16,994 bases of DNA from Bacillota bacterium. Lineage in GTDB: Bacteria > Bacillota > Clostridia > Acetivibrionales > DTU013. The notes below the pieces were generated by a model, which was not told the DNA's origin, did not search any database, and saw only the letters and a list, made by a program, of their open reading frames with translations. The stretch spans positions 1 through 16,994 of the forward strand of contig JAEYOP010000001.1 in assembly GCA_023411575.1 (NCBI GenBank), in the 5' to 3' direction. A program made the position numbers and the translations under genes. Each line of letters opens with the position of its first letter. Position 1 is the first letter of the stretch. This document shows positions 6,908 to 13,958 of the stretch, piece by piece.

Positions 6908-7963
6908 TTATTTCAAAATTTCCTTGATTTTATCCAGGATTTCCTTTTGCGTCGGAATCATGCCGCCCATTCTTCCATGGAAGTACACCGGCCTTTTTCC
7001 GTTCACTGCCAGCCTTACGTCTTCCACCATCTGGCCTGCGCTCATCTCCACCGACAAAAACGCCTTCGGCGTTTCCGCATATTGCTCAATCGCCGCTGTC
7101 GGGAACGGCCACAGCGTGATCGGCCGGATCAGCCCGACCTTGATTCCTTCCTGCGCAGCCGTTTTTATAACATTCTTGATGATCCTCCCTACCGTTCCGT
7201 AAGCCGTGACAATGATGTCCGCGCCGTCACAGTTGTAGGTTTCCACACGGGTCTCGTTCTTTGCGATTTCCGCATATTTGGCTTGCAGCTTGAGGTTGTG
7301 CTTTTCCAGAACTTCCGGTTCAATGTAGATGGAGGTTACTACGTTGTGATCCCTCTCCATCCGGGTGCCGGTGGTCGCCCAGCTCTTGTCCGCCTCGTAC
7401 TTGTCTTCGACGTCCCTGAATTCCACGGCTTCCATCATCTGTCCCAGCATGCCGTCGCCCATGACCATGCATACCGCTCTGTATTTGTCGGCAATGTTGA
7501 AGGCGTCAACCGTCAGCTCATAAAGCTCCTGCACGCTGCTGGGCGCAAGCACGACCAGCCTGTAGTCGCCGTGGCCGCCGCCCTTGGTGGCCTGGAAATA
7601 GTCGCACTGCGCCGCCAGGATGCCGCCGAGGCCGGGGCCGCAGCGGACAATGTTCACCACCACCGCCGGAAGCTCGGCGCAGGCCGCATACGAAATTGCT
7701 TCCTGCTTCAGGCTGATGCCCGGGCTGGAGGAAGAGGTCATGACCCTTGCGCCCGCGCTTGCGGCTCCGTACACCATGTTCATGGCGGCAATTTCGCTTT
7801 CCGCCTGTATAAAGGTGCCTCCATACTGAGGCATTTTTTTTGCGAAATAATGTGCAATCTCCGTCTGAGGAGTTATCGGGTAGCCGAAATAATGCTTGCA
7901 GCCTGCCCTTAACGCAGCCTCGGCGATTACCTCGTTGCCCTTCATAAGAATTTTCTCACCCAT
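6908..7963 (-). CDS. vorB: 2-oxoacid:ferredoxin oxidoreductase alpha subunit (VorB-like)
   Basis: The 351-residue subunit is typical in length for the protein usually annotated as 3-methyl-2-oxobutanoate dehydrogenase subunit VorB. It contains the pyrimidine-binding half of the TPP site (YFGYPITPQTEI at 25-36, AESEIAAMNMVYGAASAG at 54-71) and the SSSSPGISLKQEAISYA loop at 77-93. The transketolase C-terminal-like domain follows in the last third (TAYGTVGRIIKNVI, LIRPITLWPFP). The complex oxidises branched-chain 2-oxoacids (or 2-oxoglutarate, if KOR) to acyl-CoA with reduction of ferredoxin. AGGGGG lies upstream of the ATG. Delta stops 15 nt upstream and beta begins shortly downstream, so this is one operon. 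The symbol follows annotation practice for this architecture; substrate is inferred. Confidence 0.93.
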   Translation of the reverse strand: MGEKILMKGNEVIAEAALRAGCKHYFGYPITPQTEIAHYFAKKMPQYGGTFIQAESEIAAMNMVYGAASAGARVMTSSSSPGISLKQEAISYAACAELPAVVVNIVRCGPGLGGILAAQCDYFQATKGGGHGDYRLVVLAPSSVQELYELTVDAFNIADKYRAVCMVMGDGMLGQMMEAVEFRDVEDKYEADKSWATTGTRMERDHNVVTSIYIEPEVLEKHNLKLQAKYAEIAKNETRVETYNCDGADIIVTAYGTVGRIIKNVIKTAAQEGIKVGLIRPITLWPFPTAAIEQYAETPKAFLSVEMSAGQMVEDVRLAVNGKRPVYFHGRMGGMIPTQKEILDKIKEILK

Positions 7964-7978
7964 TATATGATCCCCCTA

Positions 7979-8185
7979 TCACTTCTCTACTTCTATGACA
8001 CAATCGGGACAAATGATCGCGCAGAAGGCACAGCCTATGCACTTGTCCATTTCCTTCACGCCGGCCGGATGGAAGCCCTTGAGATTCAGCTTTCCTTCAT
8101 CCATTATCACTATTTTTTTAGGGCATACGGAAACGCAAAGCTTGCAGCCCTTGCAGCGCTCTTCATTGAAAGTCACTTTTGCCAT
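7979..8185 (-). CDS. 2-oxoacid:ferredoxin oxidoreductase delta subunit, 2x[4Fe-4S] ferredoxin
   Basis: The 68-residue protein has two complete 4Fe-4S motifs: C11, C14, C17, C21P, and C49, C52, C55, C59P, the 8Fe-8S ferredoxin pattern of the delta subunit that passes electrons from the TPP site to free ferredoxin. An additional Cys62 follows the second motif. The start is ATG 8185 (MAKVTF) rather than ATG 8197, because GAGGTG lies just before 8185 and nothing resembling a ribosome site precedes 8197. It is the first gene of the operon, about 34 nt downstream of a strong promoter's predicted start site. Confidence 0.94.
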   Translation of the reverse strand: MAKVTFNEERCKGCKLCVSVCPKKIVIMDEGKLNLKGFHPAGVKEMDKCIGCAFCAIICPDCVIEVEK

Positions 8186-8225
8186 GTAGCACCTCACATT
8201 CTAAAGCGAAAGCATGATTTAGTCC

Positions 8226-8254
8226 ATTATAAATCTCATTGCAGCCATTTGCAA
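8226..8254 (-). promoter_or_regulatory. Promoter of the 2-oxoacid oxidoreductase operon
   Basis: On the minus strand TTGCAA (8254-8249) and a perfect TATAAT (8231-8226) are separated by exactly 17 nt. The predicted start near 8219 leaves about a 34-nt leader before the ferredoxin-like gene. The -35 box lies at the centre of a long palindrome. Confidence 0.78.
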
Positions 8255-8267
8255 GCAAAAGGCTGCA
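8240..8267. repeat. 28-bp palindrome over the -35 box, candidate operator
   Basis: Arms TGCAGCC and GGCTGCA are perfect 7-bp complements (8261-8267 and 8240-8246). The interior TTTGC/GCAAA extends the symmetry through a single T-T mismatch, leaving only two central bases. There is no T-run on either side, so it is not a terminator. Its overlap with the -35 box suggests a repressor site. I do not recognise the motif as CodY, CcpA or Rex. Confidence 0.65.
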
Positions 8268-8290
8268 TAAAAATACACCGGAAGCGGTTT

Positions 8291-8965
8291 TTATTCCCTG
8301 TCCCACGGTAATTTGATAAATTTCTCAAGCGCCAGCCGTTCCACGCCCGGATCGCCTTCGTAGCCGTCCAATACCTCCGCCATGCCGCTGACAAAGCCGA
8401 CGGGTATGGACAGCCTCCGGGATACCTCTCCGATAATGGCGGACGCCTCCGCCAGAAGCTCCGGCGTGCTTGTCCCCAGGAGATTGGCGTTGTTCACCAG
8501 CTTGTCCACCTCCAGCCTGGCGCTGGAGCGGATTTCCGCCAGCATGGCTTCGATTTCGTCCGCGTTCCTCGTCATGGGCCGTCTGGTATTGATCACGAAG
8601 TAATGCTCGTAATCATCCGCGGCGATCTGTTCATGATACCGGCCGAGCACCCTGGCCCCAAGGTCGTCGCCGCCTACATCCAGCACTACGTGCCAGCTTT
8701 TATCCTCGAAGAGGGCATTGATTTCCGGCGGAAGCGACGGTACGTCCACGTTGGTATTGGCGTACATGGGTGCGACCACCTTTATTCCCTTGGCCTCCAG
8801 CTCTCTCCTTGCGTCGGCTGTCCGAAAGAACGGGTTGACAATATCCATATCGACAATGGCTGTCTTTTTCCCGGCCTTCGCCATCCGGAAAGCGTAATTG
8901 ACGGCCACTTCCGTTTTCCCGCTTCCAAAATGCCCTGTAAATATAGTAATTCTTTTATCAAACAT
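8291..8965 (-). CDS. MinD/ParA-like P-loop ATPase next to the 2-oxoacid oxidoreductase operon
   Basis: The 224-residue cytoplasmic protein has a classical Walker A, GHFGSGKT (11-18), then AIVDMDIVNPFFRT (36-49) matching the switch/Asp region of SIMIBI-class MinD-like ATPases, a Walker B-like VVLDVGGDDLGA (93-104), and a NNANLLGTST base-recognition-like segment (158-167). It lacks the deviant KGGxGKT lysine pattern of true MinD/ParA, so a role in cell division is unlikely. I do not know its substrate. It follows tcdA by 88 nt with no clear terminator and is followed by the oxidoreductase promoter. The start is ATG 8965, preceded by GAGGAGAG; an upstream ATG at 8992 has a poor site. Confidence 0.85.
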   Translation of the reverse strand: MFDKRITIFTGHFGSGKTEVAVNYAFRMAKAGKKTAIVDMDIVNPFFRTADARRELEAKGIKVVAPMYANTNVDVPSLPPEINALFEDKSWHVVLDVGGDDLGARVLGRYHEQIAADDYEHYFVINTRRPMTRNADEIEAMLAEIRSSARLEVDKLVNNANLLGTSTPELLAEASAIIGEVSRRLSIPVGFVSGMAEVLDGYEGDPGVERLALEKFIKLPWDRE

Positions 8966-9053
8966 GTGTTGCTCTCCTCTGCTTCCCGGCATTCACCCGC
9001 TGCGATTTCCTTCAATCCGGCGCTTTATCCCCCTGGTTGTTCTTTCCCCTCTG

Positions 9054-9824
9054 TCACTTTGCCGGTGTCCCTCTTCCCAGCAGGTCCTTCACCACCTCGC
9101 CAGCGATGATCAGACCGCCGGCCGGCGGCACAAAGGCGGTGCTGCCCGGGATGCTGCGCCTGTCGGTGCATTTCCTTTCCGTCCCTTTCGGGCAGACACA
9201 GCACTCCCTGCAACTGTTTTGCTCCGTTTCGAAGGTCTTCGACGGCTCCTCCCGCGAGAACAGCACCTTCAGGGACGTGATCCCCCGGTCGCGCAGTTCC
9301 TTGCGCATCACCCGCGCCAGCGGATCGACGGAGGTTTTGCTGATATCGGTAATCTCCAGCTTGGTGGGGTCGAACTTGTTGCCGGTGCCCATACTGCTGA
9401 TGATCGGAATTCCCTTTTCCTTTGCCTTCATCACAAGGTCGATTTTTGCCGTAACCGTGTCGATGGCGTCCACGATATAGTCGATTTCCCCGTCCAGCAG
9501 CTCTCCCGCGGTTTCGGGCAGGTAGAAAAGCTTGTGGGTCTCCACCTCCGCTTTCGGGTTGATGTCCAGAATTCGCTCTTTCATTGCGTCCACCTTGGGC
9601 TTCCCAATGGTCTTTCTTGTAGCTAGAATCTGCCTGTTCAGATTTGTCAGGCAGACCAGGTCGTCGTCGATTAGTATGAACCGGCCTACGCCGCTGCGCG
9701 CCAGGCCCTCTACGACAAAGCTTCCGACCCCGCCGACGCCGAACACGGCCACTTTTGCTTTCGCCAGCTTTTCAATGGCTTCTTCTCCCACCAGCAGTTC
9801 AAATCTTGAAAACGCATGAAGCAT
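9054..9824 (-). CDS. tcdA: tRNA threonylcarbamoyladenosine dehydratase TcdA (ThiF/HesA/MoeB family)
   Basis: The 256-residue protein belongs to the E1-like ThiF family and matches TcdA (formerly YgdL/CsdL), which uses ATP to dehydrate t6A37 of ANN-decoding tRNAs to the cyclic ct6A form. Evidence is the opening FSRFELLVGEEAIEKL, the nucleotide motif FGVGGVGS (28-35), LIDDD (51-55), TNLNRQI (60-66), VDAIDTVTAK (118-127) and the TcdA-typical ISKTSVDPLARVMRKELR (161-178). A Cys-rich stretch (C205, C208, C209, C211, C219) could bind metal. The ATG shares its A with the upstream gene's TAA stop (TAATG), so translation is probably coupled to the unrecognised gene before it. Confidence 0.93.
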   Translation of the reverse strand: MLHAFSRFELLVGEEAIEKLAKAKVAVFGVGGVGSFVVEGLARSGVGRFILIDDDLVCLTNLNRQILATRKTIGKPKVDAMKERILDINPKAEVETHKLFYLPETAGELLDGEIDYIVDAIDTVTAKIDLVMKAKEKGIPIISSMGTGNKFDPTKLEITDISKTSVDPLARVMRKELRDRGITSLKVLFSREEPSKTFETEQNSCRECCVCPKGTERKCTDRRSIPGSTAFVPPAGGLIIAGEVVKDLLGRGTPAK

Positions 9825-11374
9825 TATGGTTCCCTATCCTCTATCAAAATGATTTTCCAAACCTTCCCGACCTTTTTGAGCTGCGCCGTCATCCCCTGTT
9901 CCAACTGGGTTCCGTTGCCGAGCTCCATGGTTTGCGAATAATAAACCGTACTTGTTGCATCCTTTGTTTCTTCCTTCTTTATGGAGCCCATCTTCGCAGC
10001 CCTCAGCAGGTCGCTGTATACCGATGCGCTATCCGTATCGATATCGCTTTTGACCAACTCCTCCGCTCCAAACTGCTTGAGCAGCTCCAGCCTCAGTTTA
10101 AAGCCGTCGTCCAGCAGCTTCATCGCTTCGCCGTAATCCTTTTCCGAAGCAAGATAGGAGTAAAAGCGATTCAGCGCTTTTATCGGCTCGCTCCCTCCCG
10201 CCGCTTTTTCGGCCGGCTCCTTGCCGGCGGCGCCACCGGCCCCCGCTGTGTTTGGATCGGCTGAAACCGCCGCGCCGGAGGTCTTCCCCGTTTTCCCTTC
10301 CGGATTGTCCGGGGAAGTCGACTGCTCCGTGCCGTCCGAATTCAGCAGAAGATTTTTCTTTATATCATACAAGACCTCGTATTGGGTCAGCCCCGAATCC
10401 AGGTCGCCGAACGGGCGGACTGCCTGCTTCAGCTTCATAATGGCGGCGGACTGCCATCCGAGGAATTCGTAATCGTACAGAAACCCGGGATTGCTGTTGG
10501 CTCCGAGCACCTTGCGGTCCATATCGCGGTTCCCTCTTATTATATAGTCCCCGCTGGAGCAGTCAAGCACATCCAGCAAATTATCCTCCTGGAATACGCT
10601 CAGGTGGGGCGGGTCTCCGAAACTGTATGCAAGCATGCTGAAATCCTTGTTGAAGGCCATTTTGCCGTACAGGCCGGGATAGGAAAACAGCTTCCGGATC
10701 GACATGTCGGTCAGATTGACAGAATAGAAGCTGGATTGGGTGAAGGCATCCAGCGGCGCCCCCTTTATGAGCAGGTAAAGCTGCGAATGGACGGGATCCA
10801 GCAGAGCCTGAGCGATACTGTATGCTCCCGTGCTGCTGTTTACCGCTGCGCTGCCGCCTGCCCCTGTCGTGCTGCTTTCCGTCTTCGTGCCGCCGCCAGT
10901 CCCTGCCGTACCGCCGTCTTTTTCCCGGCTCTCAAAGATGCCCGCAAGCTCCGGCAAATCGCCGTCGTCCAGCTCATTCACCACGGTGGTTCCATTCAAA
11001 TAATACTGCATGCGGAGAAAAGTCCTGTTTTCGCTGTTCTCGCACAGCTCCAGGCTCAGCTCATACTCCGGCGTATTATACCCGACCTCCACCTTTTCGC
11101 TTTTCAGCCATTCCTTTGTCCCGGAACCGTCGGAAGAAGCCTGGGAAGACGACTCCTCGCCATTTCCGGAGCTTTCATCTTCTGTTCCGACTCCGGTTCC
11201 GCTTTGCTCCGCCTCTGCGCCCGTCCCGTCCGCGGGCTGCAGGGTCGTTGACTCCTGCGCGGCCGGACTGGTCCTGTTCAGCACCCCCGTGTCAATCAAA
11301 ACGAATACCGCCACAGCGACGGCAGCCACCAGCACTGCCAAAACCAAAAGCTTCCTTTTATCCATAAAGTTCAC
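9824..11374 (-). CDS. Unrecognised membrane-anchored extracytoplasmic protein with three low-complexity linkers
   Basis: I do not recognise this 516-residue protein. After a short KRK, residues about 9-28 form one hydrophobic helix with no lipobox Cys, so it is probably a type II-anchored protein facing outside. Three Gly/Ser/Thr/Ala/Glu-rich linkers (34-88, 150-182 and 350-396) separate three ordered parts. Part one (89-149) is beta-rich. Part two (183-349) has strand repeats reminiscent of a WD40/propeller-like fold. Part three (397-516) begins with a helical FYSYLASEKDYGEAMKLL and ends in strands with KVWKIILIE, similar to NTF2-like/DUF4878 domains. The GTG start at 11374 follows AAAGGA; an ATG at 11365 (three residues shorter) is a real alternative. 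It has its own promoter and runs into tcdA by a TAATG overlap. Fold calls are inference. Confidence 0.8.
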   Translation of the reverse strand: MNFMDKRKLLVLAVLVAAVAVAVFVLIDTGVLNRTSPAAQESTTLQPADGTGAEAEQSGTGVGTEDESSGNGEESSSQASSDGSGTKEWLKSEKVEVGYNTPEYELSLELCENSENRTFLRMQYYLNGTTVVNELDDGDLPELAGIFESREKDGGTAGTGGGTKTESSTTGAGGSAAVNSSTGAYSIAQALLDPVHSQLYLLIKGAPLDAFTQSSFYSVNLTDMSIRKLFSYPGLYGKMAFNKDFSMLAYSFGDPPHLSVFQEDNLLDVLDCSSGDYIIRGNRDMDRKVLGANSNPGFLYDYEFLGWQSAAIMKLKQAVRPFGDLDSGLTQYEVLYDIKKNLLLNSDGTEQSTSPDNPEGKTGKTSGAAVSADPNTAGAGGAAGKEPAEKAAGGSEPIKALNRFYSYLASEKDYGEAMKLLDDGFKLRLELLKQFGAEELVKSDIDTDSASVYSDLLRAAKMGSIKKEETKDATSTVYYSQTMELGNGTQLEQGMTAQLKKVGKVWKIILIEDREP

Positions 11375-11418
11375 CCGGATCCTTTAAACCTAATATGCCG
11401 CTCTTTTGCCACATATCT

Positions 11419-11447
11419 ATTATACCCCAAGATTTATGCACGGGCAA
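11419..11447 (-). promoter_or_regulatory. Promoter of the 516-residue gene and tcdA
   Basis: On the minus strand TTGCCC (11447-11442) and a perfect TATAAT (11424-11419) are spaced by 17 nt. The predicted start lies about 38 nt before the GTG start. It is divergent from the apgM promoter, with the two -35 boxes only 8 nt apart. Confidence 0.78.
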
Positions 11448-11455
11448 TTTGGTCC

Positions 11456-11484
11456 TTTCCATGAATTTCAAAGTTTGCTATAAT
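11456..11484 (+). promoter_or_regulatory. Promoter of the apgM-like gene
   Basis: TTTCCA (11456-11461) and a perfect TATAAT (11479-11484) are spaced by 17 nt. The predicted start, near 11490, coincides with the first base of the leader hairpin, so the mRNA would begin with a stem. Confidence 0.72.
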
Positions 11485-11489
11485 AGGTG

Positions 11490-11544
11490 GGAGCAATTGA
11501 AATTAATCTCAATTGCTCCTTGGAGCAATCAAAATCAATTTCAA
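11490..11544 (+). repeat. Tandem 32-nt-period repeats in the apgM leader that form alternative hairpins
   Basis: GGAGCAATTGA (11490-11500) and TCAATTGCTCC (11509-11519) are perfect 11-bp complements with an 8-nt loop. A second copy of the unit begins at 11522 (19 of 23 positions match 11490-11512). The ATTGCTCC of the first hairpin can instead pair with GGAGCAAT at 11522-11529, so two structures exclude one another. There is no T-run after either, so this is not a terminator. Its meaning is unknown; it may be an RNA switch or a repeated protein-binding site. Confidence 0.8.
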
Positions 11545-11568
11545 CACAGAATGGAGCTATGACCTGAT

Positions 11569-12777
11569 ATGAAATTTGTTGTTGTACTGGGCGACGGAAT
11601 GGCGGACTACCGCGTTGTCCAGCTTGGAAACAGAACCCCTCTCCAGTGTGCAAACAAGCCTAACATAGATCGCCTTGCCCAATACGGCGAAATCGGCATG
11701 GTCAAGACGGTGCCGGACGGGATTCCGCCGGGAAGCGACGCCGCCAATCTCTCCGTAATGGGCTACAACCCCGCAAAATATTATACGGGAAGGTCTCCCC
11801 TGGAGGCCGTCAGCATGGGCGTCGAGCTGTCGGACACCGACCACGCGTTCCGCTGCAACCTGGTCACCCTGGCCATGGACGGCAGCTATGAATCCGCCTC
11901 CATGCTGGACTACAGCTCCGATGAAATCACGACCGCGGAAGCCGCGGAGCTGATCGGGGAAATCAACCGCCACCTGGCGAACGAGGAAATCCGGTTTTAT
12001 CCGGGCATAAGCTACCGCCACTGCATGGTCTGGAACAAAGCTTCCGGAACCAGGACCCTTACGCCTCCCCACGACATTCTTGAAAAAAATATCGCGCCCT
12101 ACCTGCCTGCCGGAGATTGCAGCGATATGCTGCTGTCCTTGCAGAAAAAGAGCCACGCGCTGCTGAAGGATCATCCCGTAAACCTCGCCAGAATGGCAAA
12201 GGGGCTGCGGCCGGCCAATTCCATCTGGCTGTGGGGGGAGGGCATGAAGCCCGCGATCCCCAGATTCTCCGACAAATACAATAGAACGGGCTCCGTCGTA
12301 TCCGCGGTGGATCTGATCAAGGGAATCGGCATTTGCGCCGGTCTTGATTCTGTTGAGGTGGAGGGCGCCACCGGAAACATTCACACCAATTTTAGGGGCA
12401 AGGCGGTCGCAGCGCTCAACGAACTCCGCAAGGGAAAGGATTTTGTCTACGTGCACGTGGAAGCCCCGGATGAATGCGGGCACCGGTTTGAAATCGAAAA
12501 CAAGGTCAAATCCATCGAGTATATCGACGATCTGGTGGTCGGCACCCTGCTTGAGGGGCTATCTGAATTCGAAGACTACAGCATCCTCGTTCTGCCGGAC
12601 CATCCGACGCCACTGTCCCTGAGAACGCATACCTCCGAGCCCGTACCCTACATCCTTTACAGGAAGGGCAGCGAAAAGTACTCCGGGGTCAACGGCTACG
12701 ACGAGTTCCAGGCGCAAAGGACGGGAATCTACATAGAGGACGGCTACACGCTGATGGATCGGTTCCTGAAGGTATAA
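11569..12777 (+). CDS. apgM: Cofactor-independent phosphoglycerate mutase, archaeal type (ApgM-like); possibly a homoserine kinase
   Basis: The 402-residue protein belongs to the alkaline phosphatase superfamily branch of archaeal-type phosphoglycerate mutase. Key stretches are VVLGDGMAD (5-13, metal Asp9), DGIPPGSDAANLSVMGY (50-66, with Ser62 at the nucleophile position), YTGRSPLEA (72-80), WGEG (222-225), HVEAPDECGH (296-305, Asp301/His305) and LPDHPTP (342-348, Asp344/His345), then His354. As a mutase it interconverts 3- and 2-phosphoglycerate. Bacterial members of this branch (TIGR02535) have also been proposed to be an alternative homoserine kinase; no threonine or glycolytic gene is nearby to decide. 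The only ribosome site is GGAG at 11553-11556, 12 nt before the ATG, which is unusually far. It has its own promoter, a structured leader and a terminator. Confidence 0.9.
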   Translation: MKFVVVLGDGMADYRVVQLGNRTPLQCANKPNIDRLAQYGEIGMVKTVPDGIPPGSDAANLSVMGYNPAKYYTGRSPLEAVSMGVELSDTDHAFRCNLVTLAMDGSYESASMLDYSSDEITTAEAAELIGEINRHLANEEIRFYPGISYRHCMVWNKASGTRTLTPPHDILEKNIAPYLPAGDCSDMLLSLQKKSHALLKDHPVNLARMAKGLRPANSIWLWGEGMKPAIPRFSDKYNRTGSVVSAVDLIKGIGICAGLDSVEVEGATGNIHTNFRGKAVAALNELRKGKDFVYVHVEAPDECGHRFEIENKVKSIEYIDDLVVGTLLEGLSEFEDYSILVLPDHPTPLSLRTHTSEPVPYILYRKGSEKYSGVNGYDEFQAQRTGIYIEDGYTLMDRFLKV

Positions 12778-12795
12778 AACGATAAAACAAAAAGC

Positions 12796-12834
12796 AAGTC
12801 GGAGTGTTCAATTGATGATCGCTCCGGCTTTTTT
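12796..12834. terminator. Bidirectional intrinsic terminator between apgM and the aldo/keto reductase gene
   Basis: AGTCGGAGTG (12797-12806) pairs with CGCTCCGGCT (12820-12829), with two G-U wobbles in the plus-strand RNA, followed by TTTTTT. On the minus strand the same stem is followed by a T-rich tract (TTGCTTTTTGTTTT). It lies between two convergent genes and can serve both. Confidence 0.85.
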
Positions 12835-12881
12835 ATTGCAGCTCTGCGTGTGCACAACAAGGAATTTTTATGGCATTCGGA

Positions 12882-13958
12882 TCAATACATGAGCTTTACG
12901 GCATCCCGCACGATCTCCCGGACCGGCAGCTCGTTCGGACAGCGCTTTTCACAGATGCCGCAGGAAATGCATTTGTTCAGGTGGTATCGGGCATTCCACT
13001 GCAAACGGTTGAAGGTAGTTTTCGCGTCCTCCATCCCCAGGTATTTATAAAGATTATAATAGGAAAGCGAAGCGCCGATATCGATAAACTGCGGGCATGG
13101 CTGGCAATAGCCGCAGCCGGTGCAGCGCGGCCCGCTGTCCGGAATCATTTTTTCAACCTCTTCGAGAAGCTTGTCCGTCGGCACCGGATTTGCCTCATAG
13201 TCCGCTTTCATCCGGATGGCATAATCCACCTCCGCAGCGGAAGTGAAGCCCAGTAAAATATGGACATTGTCCAGGGAAAGCAGGTACTTGTAGGCCAGTT
13301 CCCGGATTTTTTCATCCGCCGCCAGAAAGCCTCCGCCCAGCGGATTCATGGCAATGACCGGTATATTTTTCTCCCTGCAGTATTCCACCGCCTTTATCCG
13401 GGTGCGGTTAAGCACGTTCAGCGGCAATGTGACCGTTTCAAAACGGCCGGTTTCCAGAAAACCGATAATCGTGTCGGCGTCGGCGTGAGTGGTGATTCCA
13501 AGATGCCCGACCCTTCCGGCGGCTTTTTCCTTCAAATAGCCCTCATACCAGCCCCCTTGCCGGAACGCCTCCTGAAACTGCTCGTCCGTATGGCAGATCC
13601 ATAAGTGGTAAAAATCCAGCCGGTCGAGATTCATCCTCTTCAGGGATTGTTGAAAGACCAGGCCGAACTGCTCCGCACTCCGCACACCTATGCCGCTGCT
13701 CTGCACGAAATCGCCAAGCCGCAGCCTTCCGTTGCTGGTGGCGCTTTTCGACGAAATCATCACCCGGTCCCGGTAATCCTGAAAATGAACCGCATTGCCG
13801 ACCCAGGACTCGGAATTCTCCTCTTCCGACTGATAACGGTACAAGGGAGCCGAATCTATATAATGGAAGCCTGCGTCGATGGCCCTTCGGATCAATTCCG
13901 CCGCCGATCCGCGGTCCCCCAGCCGCATGCTTCCAATAAGGATTTTGTTTAATTTCAT
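12882..13958 (-). CDS. Aldo/keto reductase with two C-terminal 4Fe-4S motifs (COG1453 type)
   Basis: The 358-residue protein has an aldo/keto reductase barrel (1-265) with the expected catalytic tetrad: Asp35 and Tyr40 in YIDSAPLY, Lys71 in ISSKS and His118 in DRLDFYHLW. The C-terminal extension carries two cysteine sets, CTGCGYCQPCP (C279, C282, C285, C288) and CISCGICEKRCP (C330, C333, C336, C340), suggesting two 4Fe-4S clusters that move electrons to or from a ferredoxin-like carrier instead of, or as well as, NADPH. The natural substrate of the family is generally unknown. GAGGAA precedes the ATG, which overlaps the upstream membrane-protein stop as ATGA. An in-frame upstream extension to 14225 is rejected because it runs through that gene. 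It is predicted cytoplasmic. Confidence 0.93.
   Translation of the reverse strand: MKLNKILIGSMRLGDRGSAAELIRRAIDAGFHYIDSAPLYRYQSEEENSESWVGNAVHFQDYRDRVMISSKSATSNGRLRLGDFVQSSGIGVRSAEQFGLVFQQSLKRMNLDRLDFYHLWICHTDEQFQEAFRQGGWYEGYLKEKAAGRVGHLGITTHADADTIIGFLETGRFETVTLPLNVLNRTRIKAVEYCREKNIPVIAMNPLGGGFLAADEKIRELAYKYLLSLDNVHILLGFTSAAEVDYAIRMKADYEANPVPTDKLLEEVEKMIPDSGPRCTGCGYCQPCPQFIDIGASLSYYNLYKYLGMEDAKTTFNRLQWNARYHLNKCISCGICEKRCPNELPVREIVRDAVKLMY

Noticed and set aside
6503..7912. 469-codon plus-strand open frame opposite the oxidoreductase alpha and beta genes
   Set aside because: Arg/His-rich translation with no motifs, antisense to two well-supported genes.
8240..8267. Palindrome before the ferredoxin-like gene as a terminator
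   Set aside because: No T-run follows on either strand and it overlaps a good promoter, so an operator is more likely.
8271..8290. Weak terminator right after the MinD-like ATPase gene (ACCG-CTTC-CGGT then ATTTTTA on the minus strand)
   Set aside because: Only four base pairs and a short T tract; not reliable enough to annotate, although it would fit the gene order.
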